A stretch of DNA of 64,000 bases from Coptis chinensis (Eukaryota; Streptophyta; Magnoliopsida; Ranunculales; Ranunculaceae), in NCBI GenBank assembly GCA_015680905.1, contig CM027378.1:88193501-88257500 (forward strand), in the 5' to 3' direction. Numbering within the stretch: position 1 is the first letter of the stretch; each line of letters begins with the position of its first letter. The notes under the pieces were generated by a model that searched no databases, was not told the DNA's origin, and saw nothing but the letters and a program-made list of their open reading frames with translations. A program made the position numbers and the translations under genes. Positions 23,568 through 37,083 of the stretch are shown one piece after another.

Positions 23568-24179
23568 GTACTACACAAACTTGAAAGAATGATTCATTCA
23601 TGGTTTTGGATTCGATAGGAGCCTGGCCTGTACATTTCTTCCCTTTAATGTAGAATACACACCACAATGGTTGGTGTCTTACGTTTCTATTAAGGTGATT
23701 AAATTAGTGATTATGTATTTATTAAGTAGACTTGATTATCAATAAATTATAGTAAGATAAACATTAACTGGTATCTAGTAGTTATCCAGATAGATCAGTG
23801 AATGCCAATCTTTAAGTGAAGTGAATGATCTTAACATTTTAACATTAAGTTATATGAATTGAGAGTGCTTTGTACTAAGAACGATAAATTAAAGGGTCAA
23901 TTTTTGTTATGATTGTTACTATTTGAATTTTTTTCTCCTCCATTGGTTTATTACTTAGATTTGTTGATGATTAGTGTTAAGTGACCATATAAATGAGAAG
24001 CAAGCAACTTCAAATATAATATAGGATTTGACACCCTTACATTGTCAAGGCCCATATAATATAAGTTATACCATATATTGTTCTTCACTAGAAGAATATA
24101 ATCCCATACCCTATTGTCAGTATAAACGCATTTGGTAATCCCGCATCCCTTGCTCTCAGTGTTTCTTCTTCTCAATCAG
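23568..24179. other. Intron-like or intergenic AT-rich sequence
   Basis: Follows the donor site of the last carboxypeptidase-like exon. I found no further exon of that gene on the plus strand. Confidence 0.5.
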
Positions 24180-24765
24180 TTTTCCAACAGAAAGGCTCAA
24201 TTGCAACGCCATCATCGGTGTCGCTATAAGTACGAAAAAAGTGCTGCCAATGATCAATGGCAACGCCAATGTAGGCGCCACAAAGGCAAAAAATTGGGTC
24301 ACAAAGCTAAATGAAGACGAACAATTGGCGTGCGCAAAGCTTGAAGGTTATTGCAACGCCTTGTCCCATTGCTATTACTTTATTAAGCGTTGCTAAAGTA
24401 TTTTGCCAAACTAAAATGATTTTTTAAAATATTTAAACTATTTGCAGCGATTGGCGTTGCAAAATGTTCTTTTTAGTCAAGACTTTAAGCGTTGCAAAAG
24501 GGTTACTTTTAGTTGCACCCTCTGGCATCACAAAAGAAGCAAAGCATTAGCTACAGGTTTTTGTCACAAAAGCTTTAAACCATTAGCTGCGCCAAGGGCG
24601 TTGCCAAAAGTGTGTTTTTAGCTGCCCCTTGGTCTTTGTCGCAAAAGGTTTAAACCATTACCTGCATGCCAAAGGCGTTACCTTAAAAGTGTGTTTTTTA
24701 GCTATCCCCGCTAGTGGTTTTAGCCGCACCAAATGTATGCTTTCGCTGCAAATGGGTTTACTCAT
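24180..24765. repeat. Degenerate repeat cluster with GCGTTGC words, probable transposon subterminal remnant
   Basis: Units of about 70-90 bp repeat words such as AAGCGTTGCAAAAG, TAAACCATTAGCTGC, AAGGCGTT and AGTGTGTTTTTAGCTG. CG content is higher than in the flanks. The pattern resembles subterminal repeats of plant CACTA elements, but I cannot find paired CACTA ends. Confidence 0.4.
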
Positions 24766-25920
24766 ATATATAATAGGTATTACGTATTATTTTGAATCAT
24801 TTCAATTTATATAAACCTGCCCAATACAATTTATGATTAAACTAAAAACACCGATCAAATGTATTCATTCACAATAAATTATAGCAAATATATTTCATTA
24901 ATTAAGATCATCCAAAATCATTATTTGAGCATCCATACAATTAGTCTCTTCGAATATACTGAATTACAAAATCTTCAAAGCCATCAACTAAATAATATTA
25001 GTTCTTCAAAAAAATAAGATTTTGGCCAAATTCCCATAATTTGCCGATTCGAACAACATCTACCCAAGTTTTCTTTATCAATATACATGCCCACCAATCG
25101 CTAATCGATACAAACAACAAATTGGAAAGAAAAGAGACATTAGTAAGTATAATTATCCAAATTAAAATAAAATTGAAGCTAAAATGCAAGTAATCAATGC
25201 ATGGGAAATATTTTTATGTGGTCAAACTAGGGTCCCATTGGATATAGGACATGCCTGTGAGACATACATTATCGGTTGTACTTTGTTGTTGCTTCCTTCC
25301 AAAGTAGCTGCAAGTACTACTTTTGGATATATATCTGCAGAGAAACAAAAAACCAAAGATCACATAATGGAGCTACTATACCCACTTTGCAATATCTCTT
25401 GGCAGAAACCCAAGTTGAATATAATATGGTCCACAAAACAATGCATTACATTTAATTAAAGAGCAATGCTTGATACCACAGTAAATTATGGTAAGTGATG
25501 ATGACAAAATGCAAAGGCTGACAAAAGTCGGGCGATTGGACGTCTGTAATCATTTCGTCATGTATCAAGCATTTTGTGCGGGGTTTGTTTGTAATGAACT
25601 TAAAAATCACAATAACTTAGACATATTCTCAAAAAGAGCAAGGCATAGTAGGTAAATCCGTAAGATTTTTCCCGAGTGGATAAAAGTGCATTTTCCTAGA
25701 TCATTCTTCCTTAAATTGTACCGGAAGACCAAAGATACATAGTATTCAACCATTAGACACTTGAGATATTACTTTCAAAGAACAGGCAGTATTTACTATT
25801 AATTTACCATATTTTTGTTGGATTGGACATCGATACATCAAAAGAATAATTTCCACCAAGAAAGATGAGTTGTTTAGCATGTCAACGCTTTAACTGAAAT
25901 TCAACTTCCCCTTAATCACT
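24766..25920. other. Unannotated AT-rich stretch
   Basis: The longest open frame (25184-25459, plus) has no recognisable domain and AT-rich codon use. I do not call it a gene. Confidence 0.4.
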
Positions 25921-26057
25921 TATAAAGAACTCTCAAAGGATACTAGAGGGGTTTGATGAAGGGAAACTTATCGGGTCGTAGCTTTGGGAAAGTCTACCAA
26001 GGGGTCTTAAGGGATGGGACGGTGGCCATCAAAGTTTTGCAGTTACAAACTTACTAG
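25921..26057 (+). pseudogene. Receptor-like kinase fragment (kinase glycine loop and VAIK)
   Basis: The reading YKELSKDTRG, then FDEGKLIGS and, after a shift, SFGKVYQGVLRDGTVAIKVL followed by QLQ matches the start of the kinase domain of leucine-rich-repeat receptor kinases. The pattern is YxELxKATxGFxEGNLIGxGSFGxVYxGVLxDGTxVAIKVxxLQ. The ATP-binding glycine loop and the lysine of VAIK are visible. Two small shifts are needed (an extra G near 25950, two bases missing near 25979), and a stop follows at 26055. No HRD, DFG or ectodomain is nearby, so it is a small relic. Confidence 0.75.
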
Positions 26058-26389
26058 CTCCCTTAAGCCCAAGTATCTCTAGCAATAATATCTTTAACAA
26101 AATCAGGGCAAGACAACTACTACAAGAGAGAATGCATCAAACAAAATCAGGGCAAGACAACTACTAATGTTTACGTTCCTTCTACGAAAATCTACTACAA
26201 AAGAGAATGCATATGACAATTTGTGAAGACAGACTGAAAAAAAGAATGCATCAGTGCCTAGTCTGAAACTAGCTCTGAATGACTTGGACAAGGGATGGTA
26301 CAAGGTTGTGTACAGAAAGCTGAGCATATGCAGGTCTAGAAGGGCGGCGAGGCAATCAAAATCACTGATCATTCTTTAAGGAAATATCA

Positions 26390-28700
26390 TTCGTTAGGGA
26401 TGCATGGCATAGCTCTGAAACTAGGATCTAATAGTTAAACCGGTTGCCTTTGCCACGCCTCTAGGCTTTACTCTCTTCACAGGTTGCTAGACACGAAACT
26501 AGCTTAGTAAATATAGAAGTACATGACTCGGGTAGCCCCGGATACTCGAACTTCGGCTGTTTGGTTGTATTTGGTCTTCCGTTTCAACGAATTTCATCCG
26601 ACAAACCATCGAAAGAGCATTTTCTTATGTTCCTCGAAAGAGTGGTGACTGAAAAAAGTACTGCTCCATTTCAAGATACCAATACACACATGCGGTACCA
26701 TGGAAATATGATTCTCATATAGTAACGCATGGAACATCCGTCACTACTCGGCCGAAGTACATGCGACAATCATTCCGACAAGCTACTATCAATGAGCCAT
26801 CCCTTTAGTCCAATAGCTAACTTGGGTAGGACAGGATCGCCGGGGAAGCGGAAGATGCTACATTTCCGGAAGTAGAAAAGAAAGAGGAAAGGCGGTTGTG
26901 GGTTACCTTAGGCAAAAAGAAAGACAAATGGGGCATTCCTCCCTTTTACCTTAAGCTGAGACAAAGCGAGAGCACATTCTAGAAGGGAAATCCACAAACG
27001 AAGGAAAGAGAGCACTTTTGCTTCCAAACAAACATAGATCATCCCTAAGTAGACTATGTAAAGCCCTTTTGTTTGCCCCGAAAGGAGGCTGTAATCTCTT
27101 ATGTTGGGCGAATGATAGAACTCACATCTCCCTCACGGCTCCATGTCATTCCAGCCGGATGAAGCAATGCAATGTAGCGGTCGGGAGAAGGAACACGAGA
27201 AAAAATAAAGCAATCACTCCAGCGGTGTAAGTAAAAATACTCCGTAGGTAGTTCTTCTTCACGTTGCTACAAAGCGTGAAATCGCTAAGGAACTCAAAAA
27301 ATGGCTCGGTCCCGGGAATGACAAAAAGAATTCCAAAGCGTTTATGAAAAAGAAGCCTACTTGAAGAAAGGCTGCCAAGAGGTCTCAATCTAAGACAAGG
27401 GCGCTTACCTCAATTGTGGCATCGCCTTCATCATCCCTGGAAGGTTGATGAGCTTTTGGACAATTCGATATGGATATGGCGAACCCCATAAGCATCAAAC
27501 CGCGTCAGAATGGAGTCGTCCCTAGTGCCTTTGAACGAACTTCAAGGCCTCTCTCCGCTTGAACTGCCAACCAACTCTTTTCGACTCACGAGTCATCAAA
27601 AGAACGAATGACCACTAGAGGAGGAAAGGGATTCTTTTTTAAACAAACTTTCACGGATGAGGGAAGTCTTAAGGAAGATAGGTCACCTAACCCGGGGGGG
27701 CGATGAAGTAGGTTAACAAGTTGGTTACACGGTTTTTGCGCTTTGCTTGTTGGAAGGTGAAAGGGCAATGGTAAGAGCAAGGTAGGCCATATGCATGGTG
27801 TGAGAGCCTTTAAAGAGAAGTACATTCCGGTGCTTGCTCATGAAAGGTGAATTCATGAATTGTTAGCATGGGCTTTGACAAATTCTCCTAATACATCGCC
27901 TTAGGGAGCAAAGATTCTCAACTTTGTTCAAGGTTTGGAACCCTTTGACTTTGACACATACCATGCGTCACGGAGAAAGAAGAGCAAGCTTGACATAGAG
28001 GAGCCCCGGTCCAACAAACAAGAGGCCTTTCCGAGCCCTCAAATGAGATCCACAATCCTACCCGGCTTCAACAAAGATCATTGGCCCCTAGATCGTGATG
28101 GTAAGTACCCCAACTTCCCATAACGTTTTCTAGCCCATTCGCAATTGGAAGGCAAGGGGATTGAAAAGAATTAGTTCCTTCTCCCCATCACATACCGCTA
28201 TTGCTATACTCCTAGCTTCCCAACTCTCACCCGGGAACAAAGAGATGCGCCAAATCCATCCACGAGACTCAACTCGCAAACAAAGGTCCGGGCTTCACGC
28301 GGAAGGCGATCCGACCTACTTCTCTGCTCCTGGGGCTTAAATAAAGCAAAAAGGGAGCTATTGGGGTTAGACTAAAAATAGCTATCTCACTTAAAAGCTT
28401 TTTTCCCGATATGCTACCCCTACTAAACAAATTCGAAGTTTTGGGGAAGAAGTATGCTTTAGGGACTGACTCATGATGAGCTATTTAATACTTTTCCATC
28501 CTAATCCGTCTGAGTTCGGTGTATTGATAATGAAAGCTTCCTCTCAGAGTTGGTCGAAATTTCACTTCCTTTTTTCGAGGAGATCTATCATTAGCTAGTC
28601 CGAAACTAGCTCAATGAATGAAACTAGCATCGGCCAGTTAAACTAGTGCCTTCGCCCCTCCTCTAGGCTTTACTTTATTTAGAGCAACTAGACCTATAAG
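26390..28700. other. Probable nuclear insertion of mitochondrial DNA (NUMT)
   Basis: Composition is balanced, unlike the AT-rich flanks, with words such as ATGACTCGGGTAGCCCCGG, GATCGCCGGGGAAGCGGAAG and CGGTCGGGAGAAGGAACACG in plant mitochondrial style. A minus-strand frame at 27146-27388 ends with a hydrophobic stretch (FTYTAGVIALFFLVFLLPTA) that could be a membrane helix of an organelle protein, but I cannot name it. The two edges share TCTAGGCTTTACT and ACTAGC words (26455-26500 and 28655-28695). No tRNA or rRNA is recognised. Origin is inferred from style only. Confidence 0.5.
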
Positions 28701-29225
28701 AATTTCATAGAATCGCATCTCGATCTTGCCTAGTATAAATTACGAGGCAATACAGAAAAAGTTTGAGGAAAAAAAGGATACGCGATAGTTCTCACAGATT
28801 AGTATAAATCACAAACACAAAATATCTCAAAAAGGAGTTACTCGTCAGGCATGCAACCAATCAATTTAATGCAAACAGCTCATACATACCATGAAGAACT
28901 AGCATTGACTTGCAACATCCAAGCCTCAAACCTAGCTTCGGACCGCCATCTCCTCTATTTGACTTCTTTGAGAGATATCATTTCAGCGATGAGCTCCTCG
29001 TTCACGCTTTTCAGCTTCCTCGACCCTCCTCCTTTGCACTTCCTCCTCTAAATGAAGGGATGCGACCTTCTAGATGACTCTGGCGGGACCCTTATGCCCA
29101 AGGCCATTGGAGTATCCAGACCTTACACCCAATACTATAATAAAAATTTCACCCTCGCCTTTGGCTCAAAGACCTTCTACTTCGGACTCAGCTTTAAGTT
29201 GTCGATTCGGGTCCTATAAGTTTAA
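28701..29225. other. Balanced-composition segment adjoining the mitochondrial-like block
   Basis: 28840-29130 is again less AT-rich (GGACCGCCATCTCCTC, ATGAGCTCCTCGTTCACGC) and may extend the insertion. The frame 28851-29051 shows no domain I recognise. Confidence 0.3.
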
Positions 29226-29809
29226 ATTGGGCTTAAATATATGAACTATAAGTACACCATGGTAAAGCTAGGTACAAGTAAATTTACTTACATAGTTTTG
29301 TTCAGCAATGAGACTAGTCCATCCCTTACTATTGCTAAAGTGGGTTCGACGATAGAATTGATCTTTCCAATAGGTTCCCGAAGTCTGAGAGTCAAAAAGA
29401 TTTGAAAACATATCCCTTTATAATTTACTTCAAATAATATCAAACTGCGAAAAAGCAATCCAATGTATGTAAATAAAAAAAGTTACGATTCCTCCAAGTA
29501 TCCTAGGAATGATTTTGAACCACCACAATGGTTTGTTTCGAGCTTTTGCGATTATTTGAATTTTTGCTTGCTAATTTTCTGCAATAAAATGAATACAATA
29601 TCAAAAGCAATGCCAACAAAAAACATTAAATTGAACTCATTCAAAATCAATAAATTAAAGTACTCCCTACATCATCCAAATAGAAAGACAGACCAAGCTA
29701 AAACATAAAATTACAATGAGTATGTAGTTTTTCTTTAAGAAATCAACACAACCCTTAAATATAATTCAATACATAGCAGTTTCCTAATTAGCACAATAAA
29801 GTATATTAC
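29226..29809. other. Unannotated AT-rich stretch
   Basis: Nothing recognisable on either strand. Confidence 0.4.
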
Positions 29810-29915
29810 CTTGAAATCTTCTTTTCAAAGCAATCACAACACGCATTCCATTTTCTTGTGCCAAGCCACTATAAGGGGTGTGTGATCGTCGCGACTCCAT
29901 CATTTCACGAAACTC
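29810..29915 (-). pseudogene. Isolated exon-like segment of an unidentified host gene
   Basis: On the minus strand a 106-bp open segment is flanked by TATTATAG before it and GTAATA after it, matching plant splice acceptor and donor patterns. It reads EFREMMESRRSHTPYSGLAQ, ENGMRVVIALKRRFQ. The composition is clearly protein-like against an AT-rich background. I cannot name the family and find no partner exons within about 1 kb on either side, so it is probably a relic or captured exon. Confidence 0.4.
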
Positions 29916-32900
29916 CTATAATAGCTTGTGAAGATTACACCTAAATCCTCTTAAGCGTGCCCCTAATATTAAGTCCCACAACACTTCACATGTGGAGATT
30001 GCATATCACATCAATTTTTTTCCTAACAAGAAATGTAGTTTAAAGTTACATAAAATAATTATGGTATATCATATAGCTAAACATAAAACTCCATTACCAT
30101 AACGGTCGCGTAATGGTTTTCTCACTTCCTCTCCACTTTACTCCAATCATGGCCGCTAGGACCGTGTGTCGGCGCAACTAGGACAATCTCCTTGACAAAT
30201 TGAACTCCACTTCCCCACGTGTCTAGTATTACCTGGTTGAATTTCTATCCTTGGTTTACGACCCGATGAACGTCTTTGTAGTCTATGGCTTTCGATTCAC
30301 AGACCTTACCTCTTTTTCTTCTTAAATGGAGTACATTAAAACCAAAAGGTATGAGCTTCCGACATTTTATTTGAACTAACTAACGAATTACACAAAACCA
30401 TTAATTATAATCCTACCGACACTTTCGAACCGTTCACCTCGTTAACCACGGTGAGGTTGTAGAAATAGATTGTGCCCTAGAGGGTCGATTTAGACTGTAC
30501 CATAACTATAGAAACAAATATAACATGAATATAAAGAAAGAATTCATGAATGATAAAAATCAGCTTTTAATATAGTATGTCACACATATCCAAAAATGAA
30601 ACACATGCTAGAAAAATCAGGTTTAATATAGTATTTCTACTCAATGGAAAAACAAGATAAAATATAAAGATAAAGCTCTCCATTCAATAACAAAATGGAT
30701 AATTAAGTTACTAAAAATATTCAATCTCTAAGTCCGTGTCATCATCACTAATTAATTAACGTAATTATAGCAAAGTTCATAAATCCAAACATGATCCAGC
30801 AGTTTAAGTCCATCTACTTTATTGGGCCAAAAAAACTCTTCAATTTTACTATTAGGCCCAAAATGGACTTGAAACAAGGTATATATATACAACCTAAATA
30901 AGTTAATTGGTCCCGAAATGAATCAAACTAGGTCCATTAATGGAGTCAATTCAGCAAGCGTCAATCGGACTTTGTTTTGCAAAAGTCGACTGCATGGGTC
31001 GATCTAGCCCGGTCTGGTTCATGGGTCGATTTGGATTTTGGGCTTTTGAGGCGTGCCTTTAATTAAATATGTTTTGGATCGATGAGTTGACCAAAGACAA
31101 CTCATCGTCAATGACCTTTAGAATATCTGGCTTCAACAATAATCTTGCAATGGTAGTATTGCTCACCATAAACCATTCGAGTGTATTTAATGTAATAGAT
31201 CTCAAAAGATCCATGGACAAAGCCGGTGAAAGATCGAGTTTTTTAACGGTTACCATACAACTAATAAAAAACATATTGATCAAACCGCCATTCACCTTTA
31301 CGATTATGATTATTGAATAATGAACTTGTGACCATATGAAACCCTTTTTCCTAACGGAACTCAATGATTCGATTAAAATGAAAAATTTTGCAAACCCGCC
31401 ATAACTTTAAAAAGAAACTAACGCATACATGAGTAAATAGAATTAAACTATATGTTCTCTTCAATGATTAACACATAGGCGAATCGATCTGATTGTTAAG
31501 ATTTCTCCATAACCTTAATGTATGTCGATCAATAAAGAAAGTTTAATGGGACATGCAGTCATAACGTTGATCAAGCAAGTCCTATAAGTGGAAGGAACGT
31601 TGTTGTCTTCCAGCACGCAAACCCTTCTTTGTGTTCTCTCACACAGATGGAAAACTATGAGACTCAACTTATATATTGTGGGTATATTTCTATAGCCCAT
31701 CATGATAATAGAAATACGCTTAAGCCCAAAAAGTATTTGCATATAGTTAAGCCCATATCGGCTTTTATACACGCGTGTCATGACGTGCATCGCAGGATTT
31801 GATAATGTAAATGACTCGTCATTTTACTTTAAGATCACTTTGTTTAGTGAGTCAATCCCAATCATACATGTGCGAAGAGTTTGACAATTAACACTATGTA
31901 ATGTGTATGATCTATGTAGGTACACCAAGAGGAAAAGTTCTAACAAAGGTGGGCCCCATGAATCCATTAGAAATTGAAGGTTAAAATGAGATTGAGAGAT
32001 TTCCTCAATGAAAATGGAAACTAGCTAGTTTTGAGGAAAAAATGGAAGCCAATTTGTAGAGTTTTAACCTTATCAACCAAAATGAGTGGAGTGGAGCCCC
32101 AGTTTTGTTTTGTGTTTTTTTTTTTTGGAAAAAAGAGCAACATTTGCATTGAAATTTTACTATTTGAGTAGACACTTGCTCCCAGTTTGAATATTTGTGG
32201 GGCTCTCTCAAAATTGGGCATTGTGTGATGCCCCTCGGTACACCCTCAAATCGATCTCTAAATTTGAGTTTATCTAACCAAGCTTTACTATGCTTAAATT
32301 CAGCTTGTTTAATTAAGCGGCTTTAAATTTAAAATAAGTTCAAACTTGACTAATATATTTATATGATTAAGCCCTAGTAGCTAAATTAATTTAAATTATG
32401 GAGATGTGTAGTATTTGAAGCTCAAGTTATTTACGTAGCTTTAAAGTAAGCTTAGCCACTTTAATTCGCTTATTAATTGAACGAGCTCTAGCCATCAAAA
32501 TCAATTGCACCCTTATTTATCAAAGTATTAAAACCTTCCACACTTCTAGAGGTCTACCTACATATATATATTCCTACTTTTAGAAGTACATACTTACATA
32601 AGTAAAATTTTAGATAGAAAATGAATTCAAACCTAATATTTTGTGGATATGACATACACACTATAAAAATTATCTCCACAAAAATTTCAACTCATTTGAA
32701 ACTTCTAACCTAGATAAAAAATTGTTATCATCTTTAAAAAGAAATCTATATATGTGAATATTTTTAAAATTGTAATCTCTTTACAACAATTTAGGTTAAA
32801 TAGTAAGGCGGTATGGATTTTACATTTTTACTTGTTTTATTAGGTTAAGAAATTTATGTTTTCTTTGTTGGGTAAGAAACAAATGTATTAATAGTAAAAA

Positions 32901-35900
32901 AATAAAATAAAAATGGTGTTAATAATACCTCACCGCACCTTACCACTTTTAAATTCCCCAAAACACTTTTTAATACCCATTATACCCCCTGTATTTTTTA
33001 TTCTAGCACCACCACCTTCTTAAATGACAAACTAATAAACACTTAATCCCTTTCAACCAAGCATGTTTTTTTTATTCTACTTGAATATATCAATTGATGC
33101 ATCAGTTTTCAATTTTTTTTCCATGGGCATTGTTTTGGTAATTAGTGTCTGATTGTATAAAATTAATTTTTTTTTGATTAATAGTATTAACTTAGTTTAA
33201 TGAAAAAAAAAATAGTCCTAATAGCATATTAACAAGACATACTTTCAAAAGCATAACATTGTTTCATTGAGAAATGCTTGTCGATAAAAAATTGCCTAAT
33301 ACATGAATATTGGTTTCATAAAAATCTCCATGGTGGGTTATAATTCAAACGCCATTCTCAACAGATTCCATGCATGGCTAGCTGAACTCACAAATTGTAG
33401 TGCATTAGGTAATCAATTTCAATAAGTAAATTGCAAGTAACAAATTCTGATGAGTTACCTTAAGGGCTGAAATTTGATCGATTCAAGACGAATGTCGGTA
33501 GCTTTCAAAAGTGGTGGAGGATGAAAGGGTATAATTAATGGGTAATCAAAAGCGGTTAGGGGTGAGCTTATAGAGATAATCTTGTGATAATATTAACACC
33601 CAAATAAAAATAAATGGGTCATTTAGCTTTTGGCCCCAAAGATAGATTTAGCATTTGGTCCCAACTTTTTTGTTTATTCGCTTTGGCTTCATGTCCGTTA
33701 GTTGACTCACTAAACGCTTGTGTTGATTTGTGAGTTGTCCTTCACATATTTTGTGTTCTCTTCGAAATATTTAACTAAAGTGAGACCAAAACTAATAAAT
33801 GAAAAGGTTGGGCCAAATGGTGAATACAACTAAATTCAAAATATTGGAATCAAATATAAAAAAAGACAATGACTCACATTTCCATGTGGGTCCAAAATGC
33901 GGAAAACCACTTGAATAAAAAATTAGGTGTGATGAGTCCCCTCCGCCTCTATTAGAGGTGGAGGGCAGCAAAATTCCTAACCGATTCATAGTTATGGAGG
34001 ACTTGTGCCACACTCGAATTTCCTCACAATCAAATAGGGATCAATTAAGATATAAATATCTCAAACATCACCTTATTCAATCATCTTGAAAATCCGGGCC
34101 ATGACGAAAAGTTGATAACCTATTATCAACTGAAAACCTATTATCAAACACGACATTAAAATATGAGATCAAATAGAAAACCAAAAGAACAACCTATCCA
34201 TCTATCACATTATTAAATTAAATGATCGAGTAGCTAACCAACTCTATTACATTTGTCTCAAATCAAAAGCATTACACTTCGTAAAACTTAAACCAATAAG
34301 ACTCTAAGAGCTAAACCAAATGAAGCCTTCAATCCACTGCACTCTACTAACTATGTTCCTATGAACACACCCAATGCTGCAAAACAAAGCAAACATGGGT
34401 CATCAGATTCAATTTGTTGGTATGAGTAAGACTAAATATAAAATAGTAATACATTCAATTTATAAAATGAGTAAGACAAGATAGTTCCGTTTTTCCAAAA
34501 CGACGATAGTTTCTTCCAAGCAAGCTTACCATTAAAATTTCAAAGTAGTATATAAATAAATTATACCTTACATTTAATTTATCACGTCGTGTCAGGGTAG
34601 GAGGACGTCTCTGCATATAAGATTAATAAGTCCTACCCTCCTGCAAAACAATGTTAGATTTTTCAAACATTAACTTTTAAATTATACATCTCTTTCACTC
34701 ACACATCAACCACCATGGGTATAAATAATCTGATATCACAAATATCAATATTATGTTACACCACCATATCCATCATATCACACAAACCACATATACATTC
34801 ATTTGCAAGGAATCATATACATCATAATACACAATCATTTATATCCAAGAACTTACGCATACATAAAAATTAATATTTACTTTGGTTATTTATTATTTCA
34901 TTGACTTATTTATAAACATCACCCAACATTTAGTTCCTACTCCACATTTGCATGACACACATTTGCCAAATCACACAAACTTGTGTGCCTCTCACTCTCA
35001 CACTCGAGTACCACTATAAGACCTGTGTTCCAAGCGGGGTTATAGCCTCTACTTAATACAATCTAACATGTATCCAAGAACTTGTGAGTCACAACCATCT
35101 TCGGGCTTTCAATGCGCATAAAACAAAACCTCTTATGGGCAATCAAAACTATCGTCATTCTTGTGCATTCAAGGAATACTAACCTACATTACAACCAACT
35201 TGCAGAGGCAAATACCCCAGTTCCTCTCTATATAACGGCTTTCCACATGACATCATTAGTCATAAATATTTCTTTTCTATTCACAAATATTTTTTTTTTT
35301 TACAAAGAGGCGAGAGAGAGATCTAAATATGTGGGCTACACATTAAGGTTCACAAACAATTTTATAACGGTTTCAACACCTAAGAGTTCTCATTTATTGT
35401 AATACTTTTCTCATGAGATAAACATTATTCTCAAGCACTAGAATCATTACTAATAGTTCCAAATACTATAGTCATTCAACTCGCCTCAATATCGACTATA
35501 TAAATCATAAATATCAAAATCTTCAATCATAAATAACACATTAATTAAACTAAAAAGGCATGCAATGCATTCCAAGAAAACAAAACATAATTTAATTCTA
35601 TTATTAGGTCTACAATATCAAACGAGAAGAAACTAAAATCTTAGCTATTAATATATCATGTATACATACAAAGTTCATCCAAACAATGATGCATGGGACC
35701 CTTAATCCAATACATGTGATAGAACATTTTAAACAAATAGAAATTTAGAAACTTCAATCAATAAGCATTTGTTTGAAACTTTAATGCGACACAAATTGCA
35801 TGATCAATAGTTTTTCCTCATTCATTGTCTAGAGAACTCATATAATCAAAGTTTTAGATTAATAATTCGTAAACATTCAACTCGCCCAAAAATCAGCTAT

Positions 35901-36480
35901 AGTTCATATAGTAAATTCTTATAATCAACATAAGACACTATTATGCAAAAAGTAATATAACTTTCTAACCGTATATCCAAAACGTAACATGCCATATATC
36001 AAAATGTTTGTATCAAAAAATAAAATGTTCCATCAAAAGGAACTTTATGAGTTTTCTCTGACAAGTTTTGCAAAACCTCAATTCATCGACAAGCACTAAT
36101 TAATTACAATATTAGGTGATAAATTTTATAAGCACACAAATTAGCAACCATCTGAAATAGACTAAAAATTATGAAATTAATACTGGAGTTAGTGGGATCT
36201 TCCATGAATCTACCCACAAAAAATCTAGAATTTTCTAACGTCATGAATAATTCCTAAAAATCATATAAAATAGACATTTAGCAAAATCGGAAGAAATTCA
36301 TTGATTATCCCAAAACACAAAGAATTTTATGTCTAAACACATCTACTCAAAAAGTTCTATCTAATTAAAACTGAATTTAAGTATTATAGTCAGTAGTTCA
36401 ATGAAAGTCTTAGATTAAATAGAGAACATCCCTACAAAAAAAATGGGCTCGCTTTGGAAATTTCTAAATATATGTCTAAA
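29916..36480. other. Long AT-rich stretch without recognisable genes
   Basis: About 6.5 kb of AT-rich DNA. Open frames (for example 31059-31364 and 35112-35402) lack domains and are contradicted by overlapping frames on the other strand. 34.9-35.1 kb has words seen in old LTR-type elements (ACCACTATAAGACC, CCAAGCGGGGTTATAGCC), but no polymerase or integrase remains and the ends cannot be placed. 32586-32740 resembles the diverged repeat described at 36487. Confidence 0.4.
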
Positions 36481-36486
36481 GAGGCG

Positions 36487-36692
36487 GGTTGCAAAATTTC
36501 AAATCCTAACCACTAAAAAATTCACATTTTCAAATCTACTTTTGAAAGGGATAGAGATTTCGAATAAACTTAAATTTTGTGGATATGATCCATATAGTGA
36601 TAAAATCATACCCACAAAGTATTAGCTCTTAGATCAACTTAAAAAGGAAAATGTAGATCCCTCAATTGTATAAACTGTTGTATAAAAAGTGT

Positions 36693-36769
<77 letters not shown>

Positions 36770-37083
36770 AAAATGACCTCCCTAACGAAGCCCAAAGGTG
36801 TTCTTGAATCCTAAAACCAAATAGAGTAATTGTTTTTGCACCATGGAAGGCAAACATGGCATCAACCTATTCATTGCACACAAAGTATTAGCTCTTAGAT
36901 CAACTTAAAAATGGAAAACAGGGTTGCAAAATTTCAAATCCAGACCATTAGAAAAAATCACATTTTCAAATCTACTTTTGAAAGGGATAGAGATTCCGAA
37001 ATTAACTAAAATTTTGTGGATATGATCTATATAGTGATAAGATCATACCCACAAAGTATTAGCTCTTAGATCAGCTTAAAAAG
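36487..37083. repeat. 165-bp direct repeats around a TA microsatellite
   Basis: GGTTGCAAAATTTCAAATCC begins at 36487 and again at about 36923. Both copies run about 165 bp to CACAAAGTATTAGCTCTTAG. A third partial copy of that tail lies at 36880-36915. Between the full copies is a TA run of about 75 bases (36693-36765). The pattern suggests local duplication or a rearranged small element. Confidence 0.75.

Noticed and set aside
27935-28123. Frame FDFDTYHASRRKKSKLDIEE as an independent gene
   Set aside because: Short, without a recognised domain, and embedded in the mitochondrial-looking insert; origin unclear.
30460-31800. Possible old LTR-type remnant around 30.5-31.8 kb
   Set aside because: Only a vague stylistic resemblance; the overlapping frames at 31059-31364 have no domain.
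34900-35110. Old LTR-type element suggested by words around ACCACTATAAGACC
   Set aside because: No polymerase or integrase text, no paired long repeats and no primer-binding site could be placed. I do not annotate it.
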